21,112 nucleotides of DNA, from assembly GCA_903825095.1 (NCBI GenBank), contig CAIJZF010000363.1, positions 1 to 21,112 of the forward strand, in the 5' to 3' direction. The stretch is from an uncultured Bacteroidota bacterium (GTDB lineage Bacteria > Bacteroidota > Bacteroidia > Chitinophagales > Chitinophagaceae). Under the pieces are notes generated by a model, which was not told the origin of the DNA, ran no database searches, and saw nothing but the letters and a program-made list of their open reading frames with translations. The position numbers and the translations under genes were made by a program. Each line of letters opens with the position of its first letter. Within the stretch, counting starts at the first letter, position 1. Positions 7,836-15,068 of this stretch are shown here, piece after piece.

Positions 7836-8392
7836 GGATTCCCCCAACGGTAACTATTTGCTTTTAACCCAGCTAAATCTATTATGCGGTGCACTACTGT
7901 ATAAGCTAGTTCTTCAATGGTTTGTGGCTTGCTATAAAAACTTGGAGTAGCTGGACAAATAATGCCACCTGCTAAAGTGATCGTCTCCATGTTTTTAATA
8001 TGAATTAAGTTATACGGTGTTTCGCGTGCCACAAGTATGAGCTTTCTTCTTTCTTTTAAAATTACATCGGCAGCCCTGGTGACTAAATCATCACTCATCC
8101 CACTTGCTATACGGCCTAAAGTACCCATACTGCAAGGAACAATAATCATAGTATTAAATTGAGCCGAGCCTGAGGCAAAGGGGGCGTTAAAATCGTTTTT
8201 TTGGTAAAAATGAAAAGGGTATGTAGTATAGTCTTGATTGCCTAATTCTGTCTCCCAAACAATTTTTGCATTATCGCTCATAACAATGCCTACCGCCTCT
8301 ATCTGGTCCTGCATTTGGCTTAAACTGTCTAATAAGCATTTGGCGTAAATGGCGCCACTGGCGCCTGTAATGGCTACTACAATTTTATTCAT
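7832..8392 (-). CDS. ubiX: Flavin prenyltransferase UbiX
   Basis: Transfers a dimethylallyl group to FMN, making the prenylated flavin cofactor used by UbiD-type decarboxylases. The 186-aa length is normal. Visible signatures are VAITGASGA at the start (flavin-binding loop), VPCSMGTLGRIASGMSDDLVTRAADV in the middle, and LVARETPYNLIHIKNM followed by AGGIICPATPSFY, which form the phosphate and prenyl pocket. No ubiD is in the window. It is convergent with clpC (overlapping stops) and divergent from kdgK. Confidence 0.95.
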   Translation of the reverse strand: MNKIVVAITGASGAIYAKCLLDSLSQMQDQIEAVGIVMSDNAKIVWETELGNQDYTTYPFHFYQKNDFNAPFASGSAQFNTMIIVPCSMGTLGRIASGMSDDLVTRAADVILKERRKLILVARETPYNLIHIKNMETITLAGGIICPATPSFYSKPQTIEELAYTVVHRIIDLAGLKANSYRWGNP

Positions 8393-8512
8393 ATACTAAT
8401 AACAAAAATAGGCACTAATTGTTGAATTATAAACGCGGAATCTATTTAGGACCTAAATCTTGCTTAAGATGGATTTTTATAATTAATTTAGAGCTAGTCC
8501 CATAAGGATCCA

Positions 8513-8537
8513 TTGACATATCATGAAAATGGGATTT
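8513..8537 (+). promoter_or_regulatory. Possible kdgK-eda promoter
   Basis: TTGACA (8513-8518) is followed after about 15 nt by GGATTTGAT, whose TTTG could be the end of a degenerate -7 box. The 178-nt ubiX-kdgK intergenic region also contains complementary GGAC...GTCC and TAAAT...ATTTA segments (about 8449-8499) that might fold weakly. A low-confidence call. Confidence 0.25.
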
Positions 8538-8553
8538 GATATTAGTTCAAACT

Positions 8554-8586
8554 ATGAGTAAGAATAAAGCATGAGTAAGAATAAAG
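8554..8586 (+). repeat. 17-bp tandem duplication over the kdgK start codon
   Basis: ATGAGTAAGAATAAAG occurs at 8554-8569 and again at 8571-8586, with a single C between. The second copy is the start of kdgK (MSKNK). The first copy opens a 6-codon reading frame, MSKNKA, whose TGA (8572-8574) overlaps the kdgK ATG as ATGA, so it could act as a coupled mini-leader. Confidence 0.9.
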
Positions 8587-9572
8587 TATTTTGTTTTGGA
8601 GAAATTTTATTGCATTACGCACCACCGGTAGCTACTAATTACATAGACAGCCATCAGATGCCTTTTTATTTAGGGGGTGCAGAATTAAATGTGGCCACTG
8701 CATTAGCCAATTGGGATATACCTGTAAAATATGGGACAGCCATGCCTTCTCATTTTTTAACAGATCAAATTATAGCTCATTTATCGAAAAAAAATATGGA
8801 TACCTCTGCTATTCAATTTTCTGGTAATAGAATTGGTTGCTTTTACTTGGAAACAGGCATGGATATGAAAAATGCAGCCGTGGTATATGATAGAGCCCAT
8901 TCTTCTTTTGCTGAAATAAAAAAGGGGAGTATTGATTGGAAAGAAGTTTTAAAAGACGTGCATTGGTTTCATTTTAGTGCCATATCGGCGGCTCTTACAC
9001 AAAATGCAACAGATGTTTGCGAGGAGGCTTTAATAGCAGCCACTGATTTGGGCATTCCTATTTCAGTAGACTTGAATTATAGAGCTAAATTATGGCAGTA
9101 TGGAAAAACGCCTATTGAAGTAATGTCTAAGTTGGTTAAATACTGTACTGTATTAATGGGTAATCTTTGGGCGGTGGAAGATATGCTGGGTATAGCTTCC
9201 ACTATTCAATCAAGTGAAGGATGTTCTAATGATGCGTTGATAAATGCGGCGAATGAAAGTATGACAAAACTAAAAGCGCAGTTTCCTTTGTTAAATACGA
9301 TTGCCTATACATTTAGGTTAACTGAAAATTATTTTGGAGTCTTATCTAATAAAAATAATTTCTATACATCTCCAATCTATAATAGTAGAGAGGTGAAAAA
9401 TATTGTAGGTACTGGAGATTGTTTTATGGCGGGTCTTCTTTATGGGATACAACATAAAAATACGCCAGAAGAATTAATTAATTTTGCTGCAGCTGCAGCG
9501 GTGGGTAAATTATATGAATTAGGCGATGCCACTGAGCAAAGCACTGAACAAATAAAAAATAGAATGTTATGA
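8571..9572 (+). CDS. kdgK: 2-keto-3-deoxygluconate kinase (PfkB family)
   Basis: Predicted to phosphorylate 2-keto-3-deoxygluconate (KDG) to KDPG with ATP in the cytoplasm. The 333-aa protein has the ribokinase/PfkB fold: the opening strand VFCFGEILLHYAP, the substrate-side glycine stretch YLGGAELNVATALA, and near the C terminus the anion-hole/catalytic motif GTGDCF (280-285) with Asp283 as the probable base. Specificity for KDG is inferred from the sequence type and from the downstream KDPG aldolase gene, which overlaps by 4 nt (ATGA). Another sugar kinase specificity is possible. No Edd is present, so a sugar-acid (uronate) route rather than classical Entner-Doudoroff is the likelier role. 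Confidence 0.85.
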   Translation: MSKNKVFCFGEILLHYAPPVATNYIDSHQMPFYLGGAELNVATALANWDIPVKYGTAMPSHFLTDQIIAHLSKKNMDTSAIQFSGNRIGCFYLETGMDMKNAAVVYDRAHSSFAEIKKGSIDWKEVLKDVHWFHFSAISAALTQNATDVCEEALIAATDLGIPISVDLNYRAKLWQYGKTPIEVMSKLVKYCTVLMGNLWAVEDMLGIASTIQSSEGCSNDALINAANESMTKLKAQFPLLNTIAYTFRLTENYFGVLSNKNNFYTSPIYNSREVKNIVGTGDCFMAGLLYGIQHKNTPEELINFAAAAAVGKLYELGDATEQSTEQIKNRML

Positions 9573-10225
9573 TGACAGAAGAACAAATGAAGGCATATGT
9601 AAAAAAGGTAAAATTATTGCCCTTGTTTTATCATGATGATATTACAGTTTGTAAAGAAATTATCAAAGCGTTATATAAAGCAGGTATAAGATGTATTGAG
9701 TTCACCAATAGGGGGCCACAAGCATTAGAGCATTTTAAATTATTATTAGCGCATAGAAATGAGCACTACGCTGACTTAGTCTTAGCCATTGGTACAATTC
9801 AAAATCAAAAAGAAGCCCAAGCCTTTATAGAAGCAGGAGCCGATTTTTTAATAAGTCCATTCTTTGATCAATCTATTGCAGATGCTGCTTATTTACATAA
9901 AAAACTATGGATACCTGGTTGTATGACACCCACCGAAATACATATGGCTGAATCTGCAGGCTGTGATTTGATAAAATTATTTCCAGGCAATATACTTGGG
10001 CCTGGTTTTGTCACTGCTATTAAGCCTTTATTTCCTAGTCTAAGTTTTATAGTTACAGGAGGTGTTGATACTAGTACAGAGAATTTAACTGCTTGGTTTA
10101 AAGCAGGGGTAGTAGGAGTAGGTATGGGCAGTAAATTAATGAGTGAAGAATTATTAGCTTCTAAAAATTATGCTGCCTTGGAAACAACGACTGCAAAAGC
10201 CTTGGCTATTATTAATTCTTATTAA
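9569..10225 (+). CDS. eda: KDPG / KHG aldolase
   Basis: Class I aldolase splitting 2-keto-3-deoxy-6-phosphogluconate to pyruvate and glyceraldehyde-3-phosphate. The 218-aa (beta/alpha)8 protein has the key residues: Glu44 in CIEFTNRG, the phosphate/substrate loop PGCMTPTE, Schiff-base Lys136 in IKLFPGN, and the phosphate-binding GG of VTGGVDTS. The start overlaps the kdgK stop (ATGATGA), with a second in-frame ATG at 9572. The coupling supports a shared KDG pathway. The stop TAA overlaps that of the convergent GT35 gene in a TTAA. Confidence 0.93.
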   Translation: MMTEEQMKAYVKKVKLLPLFYHDDITVCKEIIKALYKAGIRCIEFTNRGPQALEHFKLLLAHRNEHYADLVLAIGTIQNQKEAQAFIEAGADFLISPFFDQSIADAAYLHKKLWIPGCMTPTEIHMAESAGCDLIKLFPGNILGPGFVTAIKPLFPSLSFIVTGGVDTSTENLTAWFKAGVVGVGMGSKLMSEELLASKNYAALETTTAKALAIINSY

Positions 10226-11880
10226 TCTACTTTATACATTTTCTCATAATACTCTTCAGCCATTCTATTGCTGTCAAATTGGAAACGTACATCCTTCATT
10301 CCGTTTTGTGTAATCTGACGCCAAGTATCTTTATTGTCATAATACATAGGAACTATTTGTTGCTCTAGTATTTTGTATAATTCATCTAAATCGTAGTCGT
10401 CTTGTTGTTGAGTGCTCATGTTTTCATAATCGGCCTTAGGAATCACAAAGCCATTATTACCATGATTAATAAATTCTGGAATCCATCCATCATCTGTAGA
10501 AAAATTAATGGCACCATTCATTGCAGCAGTCATTCCGCTTGTTCCTGAAGCCTCTCTGGGCACACGTGGGTTATTTAACCAAACATCTGAAGCCTGCTTC
10601 ATTCTTTTGCTCAATCCTAATTCATAACCAATTAATACAGCCACATTATTATAGTTCTTGCTTAAGTGTACTAAATTATTGAATTGAGAAATGGCAGGAT
10701 GATCTACTGGATAAGGTTTACCCGCAAAAATAATTTGTACTGGATATTTTGCATTAGAAAGCAATTTTTCAAAACGATCTAAATCCCAAGATAAAAAGTC
10801 GGCTCTTTTATAACCTGCAAAACGTCTTGCCCATACAATAGTTAAAACATTCGGGTCAAATACTTTTCCAGTTTGATCGGCTACAATTTCAAAAGCACGT
10901 TTTTTCAAATACATTTTACGGTCATCGAATCCTGCTTCATCTTGACTCTCCGCAAAACGGTATAATTGTTTATCCGCCCAATAACGCCAGTTTTGTGCAT
11001 TGGTAATATGTGTGATAGGACAGATGCCATCATACTTGCCCCATAATTCTCTACTTACATGTCCGTGTAGTTCAGACACTCCATTGGCTTTTCTTGCAAA
11101 ACGAAGGGCTGCTAAAGAGTGATTGAACTGATCGTCTTCAATGCCTGTTAATTTTCTTACTTCATCCATACTTAAGCCACAGAAATAACCCATTTTATGA
11201 CATAAATAAATATCGTGTTTTTCATTACCCGCTTCCTCAGGCGTGTGCGTAGTGAATACCAAACGTTTTTTAACTTCTGCTAATGACTTATGTTTATTCA
11301 ATAAATAAAAAGCTGCAGAGAATCCATGGGCTTCATTTAAATGGTAAACTTCTGGGTTGAAATTTAATTCATCAATTAATTTAGCGCCAGCTACACCCAA
11401 TAAAATAAATTGAGCCACTTTGGTAGCAACATTAGCGTCATATAAACGGTGCGTGATGGTTTGAGAAACATAATCGTTCTCTGGTAAATCGGTACTTAAT
11501 AAAAATAGGGGTGCACTGCAAAAAGTATTAGGGGCTAAATAAAAAGCCTTTACCCATACTGGATGGTCATGAATAAGTATTTGGTATTTAATGCCGGTGT
11601 CTTCTAGGAAAGAATATATTTTTTCCATGAAAGTTACCTGCAAGGTTTGGTCTTGATTGCGGGCTTGATCATAATAACCATACTTCCATAATATACCTAC
11701 ACCAATTAAATTTTGGTTTAATTCAAAAGCACTTCTTAAATGAGAGCCTGCTAAAAATCCTAGGCCACCGCTATATATTTTTAAGGGTTGATGAATAGCA
11801 AATTCCATAGAAAAATAAGCTGCCTTTTTTTTGAATTGATCATTAATAGCATAAGGCACTTGATAGTTTCTAAAACTCAT
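10222..11880 (-). CDS. GT35 alpha-glucan phosphorylase family protein lacking the PLP lysine
   Basis: A 552-aa, short-type member of the glycogen/starch phosphorylase family (GT35), cytoplasmic. Family signatures appear in order: YFSMEFAI and YSGGLGFLAGSHLRSA near the N terminus, VYHLNEAH, THTPEEAG (His212), the ARRFAGYKR stretch (351-359), and VPREASGTSGM (ending at Met450). Known phosphorylases continue EASGTSGM-K, and that Lys holds pyridoxal phosphate. Here codon 451 is ACT (Thr). The rest of that block (TAAMNGAINFSTDDGW) is intact and the frame is clean, so this is a substitution rather than decay. Without the Lys a normal phosphorylase reaction is doubtful, so I leave the gene symbol empty. 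The gene stands between a lipoprotein gene and eda. Confidence 0.85.
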   Translation of the reverse strand: MSFRNYQVPYAINDQFKKKAAYFSMEFAIHQPLKIYSGGLGFLAGSHLRSAFELNQNLIGVGILWKYGYYDQARNQDQTLQVTFMEKIYSFLEDTGIKYQILIHDHPVWVKAFYLAPNTFCSAPLFLLSTDLPENDYVSQTITHRLYDANVATKVAQFILLGVAGAKLIDELNFNPEVYHLNEAHGFSAAFYLLNKHKSLAEVKKRLVFTTHTPEEAGNEKHDIYLCHKMGYFCGLSMDEVRKLTGIEDDQFNHSLAALRFARKANGVSELHGHVSRELWGKYDGICPITHITNAQNWRYWADKQLYRFAESQDEAGFDDRKMYLKKRAFEIVADQTGKVFDPNVLTIVWARRFAGYKRADFLSWDLDRFEKLLSNAKYPVQIIFAGKPYPVDHPAISQFNNLVHLSKNYNNVAVLIGYELGLSKRMKQASDVWLNNPRVPREASGTSGMTAAMNGAINFSTDDGWIPEFINHGNNGFVIPKADYENMSTQQQDDYDLDELYKILEQQIVPMYYDNKDTWRQITQNGMKDVRFQFDSNRMAEEYYEKMYKVD

Positions 11881-11950
11881 ACAAACGGTTTTGGTTATTT
11901 GACTGCAATATAATGGTATTTGAAGAAAATGTAATTATTACACATTAAAC

Positions 11951-11989
11951 TGTGGATAAGAACTAGATCTAGGGCTTGATTGTGGATTA
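11951..11989. promoter_or_regulatory. Pair of DnaA-box-like sites flanking a palindrome
   Basis: TGTGGATAA (11951-11959) is the exact complement of the TTATCCACA DnaA-box consensus. TGTGGATTA (11981-11989) differs by one base and lies exactly 30 bp away in the same orientation. A perfect 10-bp palindrome, CTAGATCTAG (11963-11972), lies between them. The group sits upstream of the GT35 gene (start at 11880). It is too small to call an origin. Confidence 0.35.
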
Positions 11990-12934
11990 TTTCTTCTTTT
12001 TTGGCTTTCTTTTTTTGTCATAACTATCATTAAAATAGCAGGTCATGTTGCGGTGATTTCCGCAATTTCCGTCTTCTTTAATGTTAATGACATTGCCTTG
12101 TATGGTAAAATGTATTATGCAAGGATCTCCTTTTTCAGCATAAGTAGCTTGGTTTTTGGTAAAGTTTAATAAACCTTTTAATTCACCAACGCAAGTGCCA
12201 TCCTTCTTTTCAAAATGTAAGAAAAATTGATATTTATTTTGAATGGAATAGTCTCTTATGGATATAAAATTTTTAGCATCTCTTGCATAGTCTCCACTAA
12301 AGGCATTATTCATTGCCATAGTGTCAAGTGGATTTAATATTTTTTTAGTTTCAGGTTTTTTATTGCTATCAAAATAAATTATTCTAAAACTACCATCGGT
12401 ATATGCCCAACCTTTCTTTTCATAAGTAAGTGAATTGTCCTCTGCTAATTTATTTTCCTCTACTAAAAAAGAAGGCTCTCTGTTAATATTTAAACTTTTC
12501 CCATACATTTTGGAATTTGCATTTCCTTCATTGAATTCAGTAATGACTTTATAATCTAAGAACTTATTTTTTTTACTAAATACCACTACCGCTATTTCTT
12601 GTTTTTTAGGATGGCTCACATTTAACAATAAATAATATTCCTCTTCTTTTTCAATTCTTATAATGGGGTGTAAAGAAGCCTTTTTATCTTTGATGCCTAT
12701 AATATTTTCAACCAAAGAATCTGGCATAAATTGAGCCAATGCTTTTCGGCCAATGACTAAAGTATCTGTATAGCGCTTCAAATTAGAATCAGAAATAGAA
12801 ACAGGTAAACTAGCTGCTTTAAATACTTTATTAAAGTCATTGATAGTAAGGGGGGTATTGCCCGTTAAGTCTGGTTTTTTTTCAGCGCAAGCTAAAATCA
12901 AGCAGCAAAGCAATATATAGTAGCCATTACGCAT
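11987..12934 (-). CDS. Orphan lipoprotein of unknown function
   Basis: I do not recognise this family. The N terminus is a lipoprotein signal: MRN, a hydrophobic stretch, then LILAC with Cys16 as the predicted lipidated residue, followed by EKKPD. The mature ~300 residues have no membrane segment, are rich in Lys and aromatic residues, and look beta-rich. The C-terminal third (from about SGDYARDAKN) has four Cys, in GTCVGEL, GDPCIIHF, GNCGNH and MTCYFN, plausibly two disulfides in a small periplasmic domain. The tail is unusually basic (KKRKPKKKK). It is monocistronic, with 106 nt to the GT35 gene downstream and a divergent mntH upstream. A role in envelope sensing or inhibitor binding is only a guess. 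Confidence 0.6.
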   Translation of the reverse strand: MRNGYYILLCCLILACAEKKPDLTGNTPLTINDFNKVFKAASLPVSISDSNLKRYTDTLVIGRKALAQFMPDSLVENIIGIKDKKASLHPIIRIEKEEEYYLLLNVSHPKKQEIAVVVFSKKNKFLDYKVITEFNEGNANSKMYGKSLNINREPSFLVEENKLAEDNSLTYEKKGWAYTDGSFRIIYFDSNKKPETKKILNPLDTMAMNNAFSGDYARDAKNFISIRDYSIQNKYQFFLHFEKKDGTCVGELKGLLNFTKNQATYAEKGDPCIIHFTIQGNVINIKEDGNCGNHRNMTCYFNDSYDKKRKPKKKK

Positions 12935-13102
12935 CTCGTAGTTTTTTGCTAAAATAGACTATCAAACTGAGTTAGGCAAAAGCTTTTATCATTAAATTTA
13001 CATTACTACGGGCATGAAGCATTCAGCCTCTCAAAAGGGCCGAAATAGTCACTGACCACTAGGTGTATAATTATTAGGTGCTTAATGAACTACTTAATTT
13101 AG

Positions 13103-13109
13103 AAGGAAG
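13103..13109 (+). promoter_or_regulatory. Shine-Dalgarno setting the mntH start
   Basis: AAGGAAG lies 7 nt before the ATG at 13117, an unusually good ribosome-binding site for this window. It favours that ATG over the in-frame GTG at 13078, which would add a 13-residue extension. The intergenic region from 12935 also holds the palindrome AAAAGCTTTT (12978-12987), a TATAAT at 13066-13071, and a repeated TAGGTG around 13060-13080. I see no recognisable manganese riboswitch. Confidence 0.55.
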
Positions 13110-13116
13110 TATAATT

Positions 13117-14985
13117 ATGAGAGAAAAGTCTTTAGATAACCTGCACGAGTCGGTTCCTGTCCAAAATAAGGGTGGGTGGCGAAAATTTATGGCCTTTATT
13201 GGGCCTGCCTATTTGGTAAGTGTGGGGTATATGGATCCGGGTAATTGGGCTACCGATTTACAAGGTGGTGCCAAATTTGGATACCAATTAATTTGGGTAT
13301 TACTGCTCAGTAATTTAATGGCTATTTTATTGCAAAGTTTAAGTGCAAGACTAGGTATTGTACGCAGATTAGATTTAGCACAAGCCAATAGAGAAACCTA
13401 TCCTCCCTTTATCAATTTCATTTTATACATTTTAGCAGAACTCGCTATTGCTGCCACCGATTTAGCAGAAGTATTAGGAATGGCCATTGGCATTAAATTA
13501 TTAACAGGCATGCCATTAATGTATGGTACACTCATAACTGTTTTTGATACTTTCCTATTTTTATTTTTACAACGCTATGGCATTCGTAAAATGGAGGCCT
13601 TTATTTTAGTGTTGGTGGCCACCATTGGCTTTAGTTTTCTAATACAAATGTTTATAGCCAAACCCGATTTGTCTTATGCCATTAAAGGTTTTATTCCTTC
13701 AAAATTATCTCCAGAGGCCTTGTATATAGCAGTAGGTATTATTGGAGCCACTGTAATGCCGCATAATTTATACTTGCATTCTGCTTTAGTGCAAACCAGA
13801 AAAATTGAAAGAAGCAGCAAGGGTATTCGAAAATCTATTTGGTATAATTTTATAGATAGTGCTGTAGCATTAAATGCTGCCTTTTTTGTAAATGCTTCCA
13901 TTTTAATTTTAGCCGCCACTGCTTTTTTTACAACAGGTAATACGCATGTTGCAAGAATTGAAGAAGCGCATTCTATGTTAGCGCCTTTACTTGGTTCGAA
14001 ATTAGCGCCTATTTTATTTGCTATCGCTTTAATTGCTGCCGGCCAGAGCTCAACAGTGACGGGCACTTTGGCGGGTCAAATAGTCATGGAAGGTTATTTA
14101 AAATTAAGATTGAATCCTTGGATAAGAAGATTATTAACTAGGCTTATTGCCATTGTGCCTGCAGTTTTAGTAATAGGCATAATGGGGGAAGAACATGTTG
14201 ATGCGCTTTTGATTTTGAGTCAAGTTATTTTAAGTTTACAATTAGGCTTCGCCGTTATTCCACTCATACATTTTGTAAGCGATAAAACGACCATGGGCGA
14301 ATTTGTAATTAATTGGAAAGTGAAAGCAATGGCTTGGGTGGTGGCCAGTATATTGGTGTTTTTGAATGGAAACTTAGTCTTGAGTTTTGTAATAAATTAT
14401 ATTGAAGGAGCAGGTAATGGATTAGTGAAATTTTTTTTAATACTACTCGTACTTTTATTTTTAGCACTACTTATTTATATAATTGTATTTCCTATTTTTC
14501 TAAAAAGACATCATGCAAAGGTGGAGGAAGGTTTTCATGGTGAGATGATTGAATTAGATTGGTCACAGGAAGCGCCTGTGAATAAAATTGCGATTGCTGT
14601 TGATTTTTCAGTAGCCGATGCAAAGCTTATTAAAACGGCTATTCAACATGCACATGAGGCCACTGAATTTATTTTTATACATGTAGTGGAAAGTGCAACA
14701 GCAAAATATTTACAAGAATCAAGTGATGATAATGAAACCAGAAAAGACCAAGTGAGATTAGATACCTATGCAAATGCTTTACAATTGAAAGGCTATAAAG
14801 CCACTACCTATTTAGGCTATGAAAATAGGGTGAAGGAGATAGTTAATATTGTCAATAGCTATGATGCTAAATTATTGGTCATGGGAGGGCATCGCCACCA
14901 AGGTTGGAAGGACTATATCTTTGGGGAAACCATTGAGTCTGTTAGACATAAAGTAAAGATACCAGTGCTTATTGTGAATATATAA
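13117..14985 (+). CDS. mntH: Nramp divalent-metal transporter fused to a universal stress protein domain
   Basis: A proton-coupled Mn2+/Fe2+ importer of the inner membrane with a cytoplasmic C-terminal sensor-like domain; 622 aa from the chosen start. The Nramp part (~20-475) has ~11 hydrophobic helices, with the two metal-binding motifs DPGN (40-43, helix 1) and A-T-V-MPHN (Met214-Asn217, helix 6) intact. Residues ~488-622 form a UspA-type domain (NKIAIAVDFSV, then FIHVVE, then LLVMGGHRHQGWKDYIFGET), with a variant of the glycine-rich nucleotide loop. The usual ~420-aa MntH lacks this part. The metal is inferred from the motifs only. The gene is divergent from the lipoprotein, and icd follows 83 nt later with its own promoter. 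Confidence 0.92.
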   Translation: MREKSLDNLHESVPVQNKGGWRKFMAFIGPAYLVSVGYMDPGNWATDLQGGAKFGYQLIWVLLLSNLMAILLQSLSARLGIVRRLDLAQANRETYPPFINFILYILAELAIAATDLAEVLGMAIGIKLLTGMPLMYGTLITVFDTFLFLFLQRYGIRKMEAFILVLVATIGFSFLIQMFIAKPDLSYAIKGFIPSKLSPEALYIAVGIIGATVMPHNLYLHSALVQTRKIERSSKGIRKSIWYNFIDSAVALNAAFFVNASILILAATAFFTTGNTHVARIEEAHSMLAPLLGSKLAPILFAIALIAAGQSSTVTGTLAGQIVMEGYLKLRLNPWIRRLLTRLIAIVPAVLVIGIMGEEHVDALLILSQVILSLQLGFAVIPLIHFVSDKTTMGEFVINWKVKAMAWVVASILVFLNGNLVLSFVINYIEGAGNGLVKFFLILLVLLFLALLIYIIVFPIFLKRHHAKVEEGFHGEMIELDWSQEAPVNKIAIAVDFSVADAKLIKTAIQHAHEATEFIFIHVVESATAKYLQESSDDNETRKDQVRLDTYANALQLKGYKATTYLGYENRVKEIVNIVNSYDAKLLVMGGHRHQGWKDYIFGETIESVRHKVKIPVLIVNI

Positions 14986-15044
14986 AGGACCAATTTAGGC
15001 CTATTTTACCTACCTATATCAGTAATTTATAAAGCTAGTTTTTG

Positions 15045-15052
15045 TACATTTG
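15045..15052 (+). promoter_or_regulatory. -7 box for icd
   Basis: TACATTTG fits TAnnTTTG exactly and lies 16 nt before the icd ATG. No convincing -33 TTG is at the expected distance. Confidence 0.45.
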
Positions 15053-15068
15053 ACAAAATTTATACACT

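Noticed and set aside
8430..8512. Riboswitch between ubiX and kdgK
   Set aside because: Only short interrupted complementarity (GGAC/GTCC, TAAAT/ATTTA); it matches no class I know, and it lies upstream of the probable promoter.
11940..11990. Chromosomal origin of replication
   Set aside because: Only two DnaA-box-like sites, no dnaA/dnaN or gidA neighbours and no long AT-rich unwinding region. dnaG at 2.8-4.7 kb is not origin evidence.
12935..13116. Manganese riboswitch (yybP-ykoY type) ahead of mntH
   Set aside because: The leader lacks the conserved core loops I would expect; only a short palindrome and weak stems are visible.
13078..13116. GTG start for mntH with a 13-residue N-terminal extension
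   Set aside because: The ATG at 13117 has a good Shine-Dalgarno 7 nt upstream, and the extension has no family support.
13674..14066. 130-codon open frame on - inside mntH
   Set aside because: It lies wholly within a well-supported membrane protein gene and has no family resemblance; a shadow of the biased codon use opposite.
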